Shown here one piece after another: positions 20,095 to 31,404 of a DNA stretch of 64,000 nucleotides. Source of the DNA: Glyphotaelius pellucidus (taxonomy: Eukaryota; Arthropoda; Insecta; Trichoptera; Limnephilidae); assembly GCA_936435175.1 (NCBI GenBank), contig OW386565.1:930001-994000 (forward strand), in the 5' to 3' direction. The translations under genes were made by a program, and so were the position numbers. Position 1 is the first letter of the stretch. The number at the start of each line of letters is the position of its first letter. The notes beneath the pieces were generated by a model that had not been told where the DNA came from, did not search any database, and was given only the letters and a program-made list of their open reading frames with translations.

Positions 20095-21630
20095 ATTGTA
20101 ATTGCTCAAACTTAGACTAATCAATACACTGTTCTTTGTACAATGGTTGTGGTGTTGTGTATAAATCTTGCCTCCTCCTTTGAGGCAGAAGTGTCCAGTG
20201 ATCAATGTGTCGGAGTTTGTACATAGCCTCACCGTGTTTGTACAGCAGCCCTCTGATCTGGGTAACTGTAGGATCTCCGACCTTTTTACCTGGACGAATA
20301 GTGCTGTAATTACTGGGGAGTGTATCGTAAGCCTTAAACAAATTGTAATAAAGTAAGGTTTGGATGGTCTAGTTTTCTTCATTCGGTCCACATAATCCGT
20401 TGGGGAGTTCAAAGCTTTTCCCATGTCGAGTGGTCGCTATCCACCTCCATCATTGTGTGTCCTTTTTCTAATTTGAGTTGCTCTATTCATATTCTTCGAT
20501 ATATCTGCCAGAGCACTGCTGAGGAATTTATTTTTGTTTTGGTGAACGCAGCCGTCCGATATCAAAGTAATTTTTTTGAATCCCTTTCTATAAAATCGGT
20601 AATACAAGAATCGGTAATACATTTCTCCTTCTATAAAATCGGTAATACAAGAAACAAACTCATTGCTGAAACACCTCTAACGCCTTCATGCCAAACGTAC
20701 AGAAAAACATCTTTCGTATTGTTTTTATAAATGGTAAAGTCGTGTAACTGAAATTTTGTTTATAATATTGAGAGGAAACTAAAAGTTTCGGACAAAGCTG
20801 TGTGCTTTGAGGGTCCATTGTTACTACCAAGGTTGATCAAAGCAGGATGCATTGTTACTACCAAGTGTTGATCAGAGCAGGATGCATTGTTACTACCAAG
20901 TGTTGATCAGAGCAGGATGCATTGTTACTACCAAGCGTTGATCAAAGCAGGATGCATTGTTACTACCAAGTGTTGATCAGAGCAGGATGCATTGTTACTA
21001 CCAAGCGTTGATCAGAGCAGGATGTATTGTTACTACCAAGTGTTGATCAGAGCAGGATGCATTGTTACTACCAAGTGTTGATCAGAGCAGGATGCATTGT
21101 TACTACCAAGTGATGATCAGAGCAGGATGCATTGTTACTACCATGGTTGATCAGAGCAGGATGCATTGTTACTACCAAGCGTTGATCAGAGCAGGATGTA
21201 TTGTTACTACCAAGTGTTGATCAGAGCAGGATGCATTGTTACTACCAAGTGTTGATCAGAGCAGGATGCATTGTTACTACCAAGTGATGATCAGAGCAGG
21301 ATGCATTGTTACTACCATGGTTGATCAGAGCAGGATGCATTGTTACTACCAAGTGTTGATCAGAGCAGGATGCATTGTTACTACCAAGCGTTGATCAGAG
21401 CAGGATGCAAAAGAGCTTCTTTACATCTCTTGCCTCATTTTTCTTATTGGTGTGAATTTGGTATTCTTCCTCACTTAGATTTCCTTGATTGTGGGACTCG
21501 CATGTGTCGCATTGATTCTTGCGTGGTTTAAATATAGATATTTTGTTGCTTTCTAAAATATCACATGCCATTTTCTGAAAATCACGACATGTAAATTTTA
21601 TGCATTTTTGTTTTAGATTTAAAAGCATCC
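20095..21630 (-). pseudogene. Broken transposase-like gene of the TIR element
   Basis: Read on the minus strand. First comes a frame at 21395-21628 with KPRKNQCDTCESHNQGNLSE, a CxxC motif typical of a large insect TE protein family. Then follow MDPQSTQLCPKLLVSSQYYK, LISDGCVHQNKNKF, a KRTHNDGG-like motif (family: EKGHTxMEVDS), and a C-terminal stretch RPGKKVGDPTVTQIRGLLYK (20117-20341) ending LPQRR. Order and motifs match the family, but frames change several times and a 592-bp minisatellite lies inside. It is not functional. The family is recognised from its repeated occurrence in insect genomes; I cannot fix its superfamily. Confidence 0.65.
20817..21408. repeat. 35-bp minisatellite, 17 copies, inside the transposase gene
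   Basis: The unit starts ATTGTTACTACCAAGTGTTG and ends ATCAGAGCAGGATGC. Fourteen units are 35 bp and three are 34 bp (AAGG or ATGG variants). The flanks are the interrupted gene: coding for DVKKLFCIL on one side and MDPQST on the other. The period is not a multiple of three. Confidence 0.95.
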
Positions 21631-22288
21631 TCCACGTATGTTCTCGAACTAGTTGAGCGGCAATAATGACTCAAAACTTTAGGCAATAGGTTCAACAATT
21701 TTTTAACGGAATCTGACTTCAGAGACTAAGGAACTCTTGTCTTTCGTTTCATGGCTGTTTGAATCTCATCTTCGTTATCAATCTGCGTTGATGACATCCA
21801 TTGAGCAAAAGTATATTTTGTAATACATAATGTCCAAAATGCGATATGTGAAGGAATCTTCATAGATTATTTTGTAAGCCATTTTTTAAGCGAAAATACA
21901 TAACTGATTTTGCAGTTTTCTAAACTAACTTTAATATAAGAAAACGTGTTTTATAGGCCTATCCGCCACGTCTCGTTCTATCACAAAGCCTAAAAACCGA
22001 TATTCGCAAAAAAAAACGTTTGTCAGATTTTGCAGGCGCAACGACGATATTTAAATATATAAACCAAATTGAATAAAGCATAATCTAGCAATTTCCATAA
22101 TCATTCGTTAGGTTAAAATTCTAATCGCGGTGAACTCTCCATGGACGAAAAAACAGGTTTTTCTGATTTTGTTTTTCAGTCAAGAGTCACGTATTAACAT
22201 CGTTTTATATTTAAAAACACTGAATAAATAATTAGCACTAGAAATGCCGCCCGTAGGATAGTAGACCGGTAGATTTGATTAGAAACTA

Positions 22289-22877
22289 TCTGTACTAATA
22301 ATATAAATGCGAAACTGCTCGAGTTTGTTTGTTACGCTTTCACGCATTAACCAATAAAAAGATTAAAAAAATTCTTTCATCAATTGAAAGCTACACAATA
22401 TGCGAGGACTATAGACTGTTTAAAATAGTAAGCTCTGGCGTAATGAAATTATGATTATTAATATATTATATTTATTATCCGTTTTTTGTCACTATCAAAA
22501 GCGAGTTATTGCTAATGTCAGAAAACAAATCGTTGCCGTGGAAAAAAATGTTGATAATATTTTTGTTTAAGGCGTCGTAGTTAATATCTATCTATCCGTA
22601 TAAAAATGAATCTTCGAAATGTTGGTACGCGCATAACTTCCGAACGACTGCAGCAAATTGGATAATTCTTTTTTTAAGCTCTGGCATTATGAAATTTAGG
22701 TGGCACGCAAACTGTTTAAAAACTGAATGTGCCGTGAATGAATGTATGGATTGCGGGAGGGGCCGGGGGAGGGCGGTGAGGGAGTAGGGTGGGTGTGGCG
22801 AGATAATTAATAAGTGCAAGCGCTACAGTTATTTCCCCCTAATATTATGCGAGCGAAGTCGCGGGTAAAAAAGCTAG
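22289..22877 (+). mobile_element. Non-autonomous Helitron
   Basis: Starts TCTGTACTAATAATATAAAT directly after an A and ends CTAG directly before a T, preceded by an inverted repeat (GCGAGCGAAGTCGCGG) at 22849-22864. These are hallmarks of Helitron insertion between A and T with no TSD. It has no Rep/helicase coding. Related copies are at 51518-53180 (interrupted), 55870-56428 and 56768-57489. Confidence 0.85.
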
Positions 22878-23039
22878 TATAATATAAAAACTCCGAGGTC
22901 AACAAAACTGTTTGAACTTTATTTAGTGATAACAATGAGTTCTGATGGCTTATTTAGCAGGTGGTAGGCACTAATCTGGATACCGACCTTAAGGTTACGG
23001 TTGTACTTATTCCAGTCTCAATCTATGCATTACCTCCTA

Positions 23040-24055
23040 ATCTCGTAGCTATGTATTGTCCATGGGTAAGCTCTTTAAATAATATCTAGGATAGCTATGT
23101 TTCATATATGGGTAAGATCTTATACTAATGTCTAGGATAGATAGCTATGCGTCATCTATGGGTAAACTCTTAAACTAATAACTAGGACAGCTATGTGTCA
23201 TCTATGAGTAAATTCTTAAACTAATGTCTAGGATAGCTATGTGTCATCTATTGGTCAACTAATGTCTAGGACAGCCATGTGTCATCTATGAATAAGTTTT
23301 TAAACTAATAACCAGGACAGCTATGTGTCATCTATGAGTAAATTCTTAAACTAATGTCTAGGATAGCAATGTGTCATCTATGAGTAAATTCTTAAACTAA
23401 TGTCTAGGATAGCAATGTGTCATCTATGAGTAAATTCTTACACTAATATCTTGGATAGTTATGTGTCATCTATGGTTTAGCCCTTATACTAATATCTTTG
23501 TGACAGGATAGCTATGTGTCATCTATGAATAAGTTTTTAAACTAATAACCAGGACAGCTATGTGTCATCTATGAGTAAATTCTTAAACTAATATCTAGGA
23601 TAGTTATGTGTCATCTATGGTTTAGCCCTTATACTAATATCTTTGTGACAGGATAGCTATGTGTCATCTATGAGTAAGCTCTGAAACTAATATCTAGGAT
23701 AGTTATGTGTCATCTATGGTTTAGCCCTTATACTAATATCTTTGTGACAGGATAGCTATGTGTCATCTATGAGTAAGCTCTGAAACTAATATCTAGGATA
23801 GTTATGTGTCATCTATGGGTTAGCCCTTATACTAATATCTTTGTGACAGGATAGCTATGTGTCATCTATGAGTAAGCTCTGAAACTAATATCTAGGATAG
23901 TTATGTGTCATCTATGGGTTAGCCCTTATACTATATCTATGTGTCAGGAGAGCTATGTGTCATCTATTGTCATCTTGAAGTCTTGAATGAATATCTGGGA
24001 TAGCTTTTCGTCATCTATGGGTAAGCTCTTTAACTAATATCAGGGATATGACCGT
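23040..24055. repeat. Degenerate about 45-bp satellite with higher-order dimers
   Basis: About 20 diverged units of the type GGATAGCTATGTGTCATCTA followed by TGGGTAAGCTCTTAAACTAA. From 23440 on a dimer of about 98 bp (with 'gtttagcccttatactaata' and 'tctttgtgacagg') is repeated five times with high identity. Early units are more diverged than later ones, a sign of local re-amplification. Confidence 0.9.
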
Positions 24056-24400
24056 AACGATTGTCTAAGCAGTAAGCACCTAATGGTTCTCACCCATTTA
24101 GCCCACACGCTCTGTCTCTCTTCTTGGGGAGAAGTATATTGCGAGATCGGTATACTTAGCTTTAGCGCGGAGAGATTCAAAAGATTAATTCTATTGATAC
24201 TTGAAAGAATCTCTGCTTAGTGACGAGATAATCACCATTGCTCCATTTTAATCTTGAAATTGTTATATTTAATGAAAAATCTTTTTATTTAATATTTATT
24301 TGTTATTTTGTAAAATTTCTTATATTTTATCAATAAAAAATGGTTATTATATAAATAATGTAATTAAAAAATTATTATTATTAGGTATTAATGGCCGCTC

Positions 24401-24820
24401 GAAGTTAACTGTGTTGGTGTCTGTGTGCCCGAAGTTAAATGTGTTGGCGTCTGTGTGCCCGAAGTTAACTGTGTTGGTGTCTGTGTGCCCGAAGTTAACT
24501 GTGTTGGTGTCTGTGTGCCTGAAGTTAACTGTGTTGGTGTCTGTGTGCCCGAAGTTAACTGTGTTGGTGTCTGTGTGCCTGAAGTTAACTGTGTTGGTGT
24601 CTGTGTGCCCGCAGTTAACTGTGTTGGTGTCTGTGTGCCCGAAGTTAAATGTGTTGGTGTCTGTGTGCCCGAAGTTAACTGTGTTGGTGTCTGTGTGCCC
24701 GAAGTTAACTGTGTTGGTGTCTGTGTGCCCGAAGTTAACTGTGTTGGTGTCTGTGTGCTCAAAGATAACTGTATTGGTGTCTGTGTGCCCGAAGTTAACT
24801 GTGTTGGTGTCTGTTTGCCC
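24401..24820. repeat. 30-bp minisatellite, 14 copies
   Basis: The unit GAAGTTAACTGTGTTGGTGT + CTGTGTGCCC has an exact 30-bp period. As 30 is a multiple of three, three frames stay open (LTVLVSVCPK, VNCVGVCVPE, TQTPTQLTSG). No flanking gene is visible, so these decapeptide repeats are most likely not expressed. Microhomology CGAAGT is at both borders. Confidence 0.95.
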
Positions 24821-25023
24821 GAAGTATGATTTTCTCTTACTTTGTGTGAAAATTCCTAAAAAAATTGAACATTAAATCAATATCATTGATTTATTTACGG
24901 CCTTGAAGACGAAATTTTTCATGTATGCCAATTAAGGATCGGTTTATATCACATTTCTAGAGTTCTAATATTCAGTGGTTCAGTGGATGAGACTGGAGAC
25001 CAACAGCATTCCTTGACGAAACA

Positions 25024-25332
25024 CTTTTTTTTAACATTAATACTACTACAATTTGCTTCAGGGTCTATGTCATCTTTAGGAATGCTTTGTGGAGGATACT
25101 TTTAAAGAAACGAAGTTTAAGAACGGAGAGGAAGTTCTGGAAAGGAAAAAGGTATCATGTTTTGGGTGGGAATCTGAAATCAGCGTGTCCAGGAGTGACG
25201 GACTTATGAATCCATCCCTTCGCTGCGGTGCAAGACGATGGATCGAGAGAGACCAGCTGGAGAGATCAAAAAGTTTCTCACAACCAGCCTTTCGTGATCC
25301 TGCCCGCCACGCAGCAGGTGCCGCCAAGACCT
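25024..25332 (-). mobile_element. Retroposon copy with LINE-type 3' end
   Basis: On the minus strand it runs from 'caggtcttggcggc' through 'ccgtcactcctggacac' to the LINE-like 3' tail and an A-run (25024-25034). The same layout occurs at 53692-54122. Short open frames on both strands in this segment are shadows. Confidence 0.7.
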
Positions 25333-25587
25333 GAACACACCTCTGACCAGTGACCTATGGCAGATGTGTTGGCTATCCTAACAGCTGGTGAACTCAAAGT
25401 TATTAAAAAGGCTACATACCAGCTAATAAACAACGCTACATTTCACATAACGTTAGTGTGTAAGATAAAAGTATATATTTACTACACAACAGTCCCAACC
25501 TCCCGGAGCCAGCGTGCCTTTGGCAATCTCAGTATTATTTAGATAGACGAAGAGTTGGAAGTACGTGGATATTCAGATCTATTGAAT

Positions 25588-26020
25588 TAAATGAAGACAC
25601 TATGAGCGAAACTCAATCGAAAATCTGGAAACAGAAAAATCAGAAAAAGATGTTGGCACCTCTGGGACTCGAACCCAGGACCTCTCTCTTTCCGGGCGAG
25701 TGCTCTGACCACTGAGCTAAGGTGTCGATATCCAATTCGGTCACTTTTAACTGTACCATACTTCGACTAAGAACCACCCATATTATCTTCATTTTCGTAA
25801 AGCATATTTTTATTGGCTGCCATTTTTATGTATGACTGCAAGATTCAAACCCGAACTAAATGCAATCTAGATGGTGTCTGGATAAATTTTTATCCATTTT
25901 ATTTAATATGCGACATCTATTGACTTTTCTGCAAGTCTAGGTTGAATATTATTATTTTTTTTATTAAACTTTTATGAGTAATTAAATATTACAATTTGAG
26001 GTTTTAATCACAAAAGTTAA
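25588..26020 (-). mobile_element. TIR element containing a tRNA-like sequence, copy 1
   Basis: Begins ATTAAATGAAGACACTATGA and ends with ATTAAATATTACAATTTGAG + GTTTT, the terminal inverted repeat seen complete at 37932. A tRNA-like fold lies on the minus strand at 25655-25726. Other copies are at 37932-38150, 38212-38358 and 45846-46195. Confidence 0.75.
25655..25726 (-). tRNA. tRNA-like sequence inside a TIR element (pseudo-tRNA)
   Basis: 72 nt. Acceptor arms GACACCT / AGGTGCC have one mismatch, the D-arm is GCTCAGTGGTCAGAGC (A box), and the T-arm is CTGGGTTCGAGTCCCAG with a perfect stem (B box GGTTCGAGTCC). The anticodon stem has a mismatch and position 33 is C instead of U, so decoding is unlikely. 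It probably supplies a polymerase III promoter or is a captured relic. Isotype not assigned. Confidence 0.6.
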
Positions 26021-26190
26021 ATAAGAAAATAATAACAAATCTACTGAATTAGTATGGCTAAAGCTATTTCATGAAAGTGACCTGTCACCAGGGCGATACT
26101 GAAAGTATCAACCACGCTGGAAAGGGGCGCAAACATAGTTAAAAAATGTCGTTTAAAATTGGGTTTGAAATAATAACGACAACAATGACA

Positions 26191-26591
26191 GCCTCCGTGG
26201 TCGAGGGGTAAGACTCTTGACTCGCAATCCGAAGGTCACCGGATCGAACTCCGGCGTGCGCAAATAAATTTTATCCCATGAATTTGTGTTATTTCAGTAT
26301 TAATTCAATAAGAATAATAATAGTAAATTTGCGGCACGTTCCAGAATGAAAGATACTCTCAGTATCGCCCTGGTCTAAGACCACCATTCAGAATTGAAAC
26401 GTTGCTTCAAATGACTTTAGCCGTGTTTGGTGACCAGATCTGAATTACCAGGTACTTTCCTACCTTCCTCTTCCCCTTCTCCTTCCTTTCGTCAGTACCT
26501 TCAGCCTCGCAACAAACTGCATCTGTGATGCCATAGTCTCGCTGGCTCCAGACGTGAGCAGCTCTTGTGAGGTATTCATATAAAAAAAAAA
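26191..26591 (+). mobile_element. tRNA-headed SINE, best full-length copy
   Basis: The tRNA-like head at 26191-26262 (GCCTCCGTGGTCGAGGGGTA start, B box GGATCGAACTCC) is followed by the body ('gcggcacgttccagaatg', 'cagtatcgccctgg', 'ttagccgtgtttggtgacc', pyrimidine tract, 'cttcagcctcgcaacaaac') and an A-run at 26582-26591. Other copies: 41338-42226 (split by an LTR), 52503-52855 (minus), 59735-60140. Pol III transcription is inferred from the A and B boxes. Confidence 0.85.
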
Positions 26592-26614
26592 CAACAAAAC
26601 AATTTTGAGAAATT

Positions 26615-26692
26615 GTCCTCGCAGGGATTTGAACCCTCGACCTTCGGGTCCCGAGACACGGCGGTATTCAATGAAAGCTGCGGGACCAAATT
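26615..26692 (-). repeat. tRNA-like SINE-head fragment
   Basis: The minus strand contains a B-box GGTTCAAATCC in a T-arm (GAGGGTTCAAATCCCTG-like) and an upstream CGGGACCCGAAGG stretch like a degraded anticodon arm. It lies just downstream of the SINE tail. It cannot be called a functional tRNA. Confidence 0.4.
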
Positions 26693-27354
26693 CAAACTCC
26701 ATACCACGTTTATTAACCCTTTAGAAGTTTGGCCTATTTTTCAGATGGTCAAAATATTTCTGCTTTACAATAAAATGCAAATAAATGGAATATTTCTGGA
26801 CAAATTCCAAAACTACAAACTGTTTTTGAAAGATGATAAAATACGCTTTTAAATTTTATATTTCAAAATAAACATTTAATTTTTGAAATATAAAAATTTT
26901 GCATGCAAACATAAAAAAGCTTTTAAAATAACTCACCTCACGCTTTTTCTAACTTAAATTACTAATAACGAAAAAAATAGAAACATATATAGATTTTATT
27001 AGACAAATATATTTTAAACTTTATTGTTACCTAATTTTTTTGTCTTTTTGTATAAAAATAATTGATAAAAAATTCTCAAGATTTCAATTTTTTTTTCAAA
27101 TTCGATTCAAAACTTTGGTTCCATAAAGGTGTATATTATAGTTTTTTCGTCGTTATTTTTTAGATTACACTACAAAGCGTGGTGTTTCGCCTTTATAACA
27201 CCGTATAGAAAATAATTCTCACTCTGATAGTAATGGAGTTACAGCGATTTATACGAGACGCATGTGAGCTGGGACAAATCTGGTCTCTTGCCATTCAAAG
27301 GGAAAACTATAAAACTATATTCTGCCACATAAAGGGATTTGCTGTTCCTTAAAC

Positions 27355-27545
27355 ACGTTCTTCCGTTGGGGGGTTCTGTGAGAGGGTCAGTATATCCAAG
27401 TGACGTGTGAATCCATCCCTCTCACTGCGGTGCAAGGCTTTTGGTCTGGAGAGATTGGCTAGTTCAAGAGGTCTCCCTAAATCGACCTCTCCCGATCCGG
27501 CACGCCACGCAGCTGGTGGGGCGGCGGTACCCATATCAGCCTCCA
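27355..27545 (-). mobile_element. Retroposon head fragment ('GGTACCGCCGCCC' family)
   Basis: The minus strand begins at the family head 'gggtaccgccgcccc' and continues with 'gcgtggcgtgccggatcgg'. It has the internal 'atggattcacacgtcac' segment. The 3' tail is missing. It corresponds to the first half of the 53692-54122 copy. Confidence 0.6.
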
Positions 27546-27724
27546 AAATTGAATGCGACGCAAAATAAAAGCGTGCCACCGTGATTTGAAATCATTACCA
27601 TTAAGTTGAATGGTTATCAACCGGTGTAAGAAAGGTCACTTATTTATAGAACAAATGGCTTGCTTTGCAATTCTAATCAAACAAATCATGTGATGTTATT
27701 CAATTCTGTTTATTGCAGTTCTTT

Positions 27725-28075
27725 GTAAAGACAGAGAGCGAGAGCAGTCCCCATACAGCTCTTCTCTCCCTGTTATCACCTGCTGCACTATGTCTATATA
27801 CTGCCCTCTGCCCCTCCCTCGTCTTCCTCTCTCTTCTGTGTCCTTTCCCATGCATCACCACTCCTCTTCCCCTACGGCGTCCCTTTTGCCTACTGCGTTC
27901 CCTCCCACCCGCGAACCCCTCTCCAGAATGTCCTTCCTACTCCCGCGATTCCCGTCCCCTCCCGCATCCCCTTCTCCTCCCGCGGTCCCCTTCCACCTTC
28001 CCTCCCTCCCTCAAACTCCCCCCTCCCGAATTCCCTTCCGTCTCCCGCGTTCCCCTTCCTTATTGTTATTTTGCC
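27725..28075 (+). repeat. Polypyrimidine (C/T)-rich tract
   Basis: Long TTCCC/CTCCC-rich low-complexity DNA. Open frames here (27713-28120, 27790-28083) are Pro/Ser/Leu-rich products of composition. Such tracts can form triplex DNA. No evidence of coding. Confidence 0.85.
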
Positions 28076-28079
28076 TCGA

Positions 28080-29010
28080 ATAACAAATTAACAGAATCAA
28101 ATTTAAAAAAAATATTTTAGAAGCCAGAGTTTAAAACAAATTATATTCATTTGAGAAAAACGTGATTTTAAAACCGTTTTATCTATTCAGCGTGCAATTG
28201 AATTGAGATTTTTCCTCTACAGCTCTACACAATGAAGCTCTTTCATTATCGACCACCCGCCGCACCGTGGTTCCCTTAGAGGAAACTAGCTAGACAAAAA
28301 GATTTCAATGATGTGTTTATTTACGTACAAAAACATACTCACAGCATAGAAAACAGTCCATAGTATTATATTCGCATCGATAAAAAAATTAAAACAATAC
28401 GCGCGACACGTGGCAACGCTGTAAACCCGACACTTTGAATGTGCCAGGCGGCCTCCCTGCGGCCCATCTCTGTCGGGTGTACGCGCTGTTCGGTCGTTAG
28501 TGGTGATGTTTGAAATCGGAGAGAAATTACGTGGAAAGAAAAATTAAAGTCCATGGTATGTTATTTCAAATTTATTTAAGTGTTTAAAAATTTGCCTATT
28601 CGATATTACTTTAATTATTCATTACATCGTGAAACAATTATCAATATTTAAAATTATTTGCCAAAGTTTGATTAATCTTTCAAAATCGTGAACCAATTTG
28701 TACCTCCAAACTAAACAATTTTCATGAAAAACCATTATTTTTCTATTTTTTCTCATATAATTTGTCTGCTCTTACATGCTGTTTTGAATTTTTCAGCCTT
28801 AGAGCTTTTTTCCATATTTTGAATATTTTGGAGAGGCTAGAAGAAAAAGACGCACCAAAGTCGAGTTATGCTGCAAAACGCCAAATTTTGGTTGAGAAAA
28901 ACAATTTTATAGGACTCGAGAAAAATTAACTAAAGAAGAATGTCTTCTTTTCTATTAAAATGTCATAGAAAATGGAAAAAAAGAATATCGCTTCATTTCT
29001 ATTAATATTT
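28080..29010. other. Mostly unique DNA with a small CpG-rich patch
   Basis: No TE match was recognised. 28395-28510 is CpG-rich relative to the AT-rich surroundings (for example ACGCGCGACACGTGGCAACG). It is followed 60 bp later by ATG|GTATGT at 28554-28562, an ATG directly followed by a consensus-like splice donor. It could be a promoter and first exon of a host gene on the plus strand. This is speculative. Confidence 0.25.
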
Positions 29011-29014
29011 CCGG

Positions 29015-29240
29015 GTTCACGGGGTGAGGTTTGTCTAGGTCCTGGAGGCGGATGACCAGGACACGCTAAACCCCAGATTCCTACCCACCCCTTTAAACCT
29101 TTTCCTTCCCAAAACTCTCCCCTCCTTCCTTTCCTTAAAAAAAACCTCCACACAGCATCCCCAAAGATGACATAGGCCCTGAGGGAAATTATTTTCTTCA
29201 GGGCCTCCTGTGTGGAGTTCATGTAAGAAAAAAAAAGAAA
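29015..29240 (+). mobile_element. LINE-type 3' tail retroposon fragment
   Basis: Contains 'cgggttcacggggtgaggtt', 'cctggaggcggatg', the pyrimidine-rich section, 'cctccacacagcatcccc', 'agggcctcctgtgtggag' and an A-rich end at 29228-29240. It shares its 3' end with the LINE at 39871-40550 (in the opposite orientation there). Confidence 0.7.
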
Positions 29241-30220
29241 ATGGTCGGCAAAATACTCTAAAATTCATGAAAAAAAAACCGAAATGGCTTAATACAGTTT
29301 TTTTTCCGGTAGTTACGTGTGATGATGGACTTCGTGATAAGCCAGAAAAACAATTTGGCTTATGCTCGTTAAAAAGAAGTCAGCAGTCAGTAATGATGGA
29401 CTACGTGGTGAGTGAGAAAAATAATTTGATTTTTGATCGTTAAAAAGTAAAATAAGAAATATTAAATGTCTTCTGAATTCTCGAAGTCTAAAAGAACTCT
29501 TCCATGCTGCTTAAGTCAGCTTGAGGTCAGATGGAAAACTAGAAGCTGTAATATCCGAAATCACTACAACGAAAACATCCCAATGTCTTATCTAGTGATG
29601 ACTTAAATTTATTGTCGATTTCGGAAGTACCAGCGAATAAACTGCAGAGATCTGTTGACAGCGCCACATAGGAACATTATCATTTAACAAAATTGATGAT
29701 AGTGACTCGACCATACACAAATGTCATTGGCTTTTATTCTTAAATTATATTAAAAACAATATTTTTAACTAATTACTTAAAATTAACAGCAATTTATTTG
29801 TATTTTATCTTACATTGAAAATTCTGTAACAGTGGTTGAAATAAATGTATATTTTTAAAATTATTTTTTTGAAGTTAAACTTCTTTAAAAGTAAGCTGGT
29901 GAATGCGTGACGAGAGCGTTACGAAAAGTGTGATCGTGCGAGGCGAACGAAGCATAAAGAAGTTTTACTTCAGTCGCGTGGTCTAAAGCACACTCGTTTT
30001 TTATCATATTGTGACCCTTTTGCATCACATTCCGTGGAAAATATTTTTGTCTAGCTAGAATGGGATTTGGGACCACTGTGCGCCGTACGCTAGACTGGCT
30101 AAACTTGTATTTTCACCTACGAGTATAAACGCAACCGAGGAACGTCAGAAGCTGCTTGATTTGAATACTTATTGCGATGTCCATTGTATGGCAATAAAAT
30201 AAATACTCAAATACTCATCT
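29241..30220. other. No recognisable feature
   Basis: AT-rich DNA with short direct similarity between 29320-29350 and 29390-29420 ('tgatggacttcgtg' / 'tgatggactacgtg'). No coding or TE signature that I can defend. Confidence 0.4.
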
Positions 30221-30221
30221 A

Positions 30222-30318
30222 CCGTTATCTATCAAATCAGAAATTAAGGATCTTGGGGGAATTTTTGATAGAAAAATGATTTTCAATAAACATATCGACC
30301 ACTTACTCACTGAATAAG
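30222..30318 (+). pseudogene. Short LINE RT fragment
   Basis: The plus strand reads LPLSIKSEIKDLGGIFDRKM then IFNKHIDHLLT, the RT thumb segment 'IKDLGxxFDxKLxFxxHI'. It is only about 95 bp long and is followed by unrelated DNA. Confidence 0.5.
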
Positions 30319-30319
30319 G

Positions 30320-31400
30320 CAGGCGCGTGGTGGCACCACCTTCTAAGGGTTAGAGTGAAGCTGAATGTTCACTCTATGCGAGACGCCTGTGGATCTCGAT
30401 ATGGTATGTCTTCTGAATCAAATAGCAAAGGTAGGTTCACAAGGGTACTCACGATAAGTTGGCGATCTTGCCCGGATTGAGGTCCCCTCGTGGTCGATTC
30501 GGCTATTCTGAGTATGGATGAACCACAGGTAGTCACGATGTCAGTTTTGTAGCGATTAAGGGAAATAACGGCGGTATTTTCACCTTGCGAGTCTCGATTT
30601 ATGTCACGATAAAAACGGTATGTGTTGACAGTAGCATTACGATAGGAAGACTCAAAAACAACACTTTACGTCTCTTTGACGACGGCTGTCAGCGGGCAGT
30701 TGTCAGCCAAGGCCAAGTGAAGGCACCAAGTAAGAATCGCACCAGTGTGCGAATTTTACCAATAGGTTTGAATTCTGGCCTTTGCCAAGTAAAACAAAAC
30801 AAACCTATCGAGATTTAATGTAGCGTTATGAAACACTCACTAATATATCATCTATGCTTGGTTTCATAATCCGTTCCTGTAAACAAGTCAAAGACTTTAT
30901 TTCTTTTAAAATATTGTATTTGTCAGCTTTCAAAATAGATTTTTGGTTCCTGAACTTCCGGTCTTTCGGATTTCATGTTAGTAATGAAGACTTTGCAAAG
31001 TTCTTCAATTTACAGACGTTAAAATAGAAACGAAGAAATGCAGCAGATTCGGTAATGTTACTTAAAATCACACATAACTTAATTGATAATCCTAAACTTC
31101 TTCAACGCCTGTCATTCCATATTCCACATTACAACAGCAAACAGCCGCTTACTTTTAGTCGTTTGAATTGCATAATGTAATAACTGTACCCAATCTGTAC
31201 ACTTCATCCGCCATAACACAGGGACATCCCTAGCATAGCGGATGAATCAACAAAAAAAAATTCAATGTATAAAGTTCTTTCAATAAATAATTTTTTTAAT
31301 CTCTCTCTTTGCAAGACCAACTCTAAACGGAACTCATTTATCTACAGATCCACAACTTCTTTGTTGATGAATGATATATTCCTCTATTAAAACATACGGA
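30320..31400. other. No recognisable feature
   Basis: Moderately GC-balanced DNA to about 30800, then AT-rich. Short open frames (for example 30585-30818) lack recognisable domains. No repeat family from elsewhere in the window was recognised here. Confidence 0.35.
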
Positions 31401-31404
31401 TTGC

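Larger units (their letters stand above)
19138..22056 (-). mobile_element. Decayed DNA transposon with TIRs (Sola-like?)
   Basis: Left end ATCGTCGCCGCGCTTGCAAA and right end, read on the other strand, ATCGTCGTTGCGCCTGCAAA form imperfect terminal inverted repeats that stay similar for about 40 bp. The motif GGATTTTGCA/CTGATTTTGTA recurs subterminally (around 19155, 19245, 19295, 19350, 19385, 21910, 22028) and may be transposase binding sites. A broken minus-strand gene occupies 20095-21630. No clear TSD was found. The Sola assignment is a guess from the protein style. Confidence 0.6.

Noticed and set aside
24300..24875. 191-residue Val/Cys/Pro repeat protein
   Set aside because: A 30-bp repeat read in frame; three different frames are open, so no one of them is supported.
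25655..25726. Functional tRNA gene
   Set aside because: Position 33 is C, the anticodon stem has a mismatch, and the sequence is repeated inside a TIR element family.
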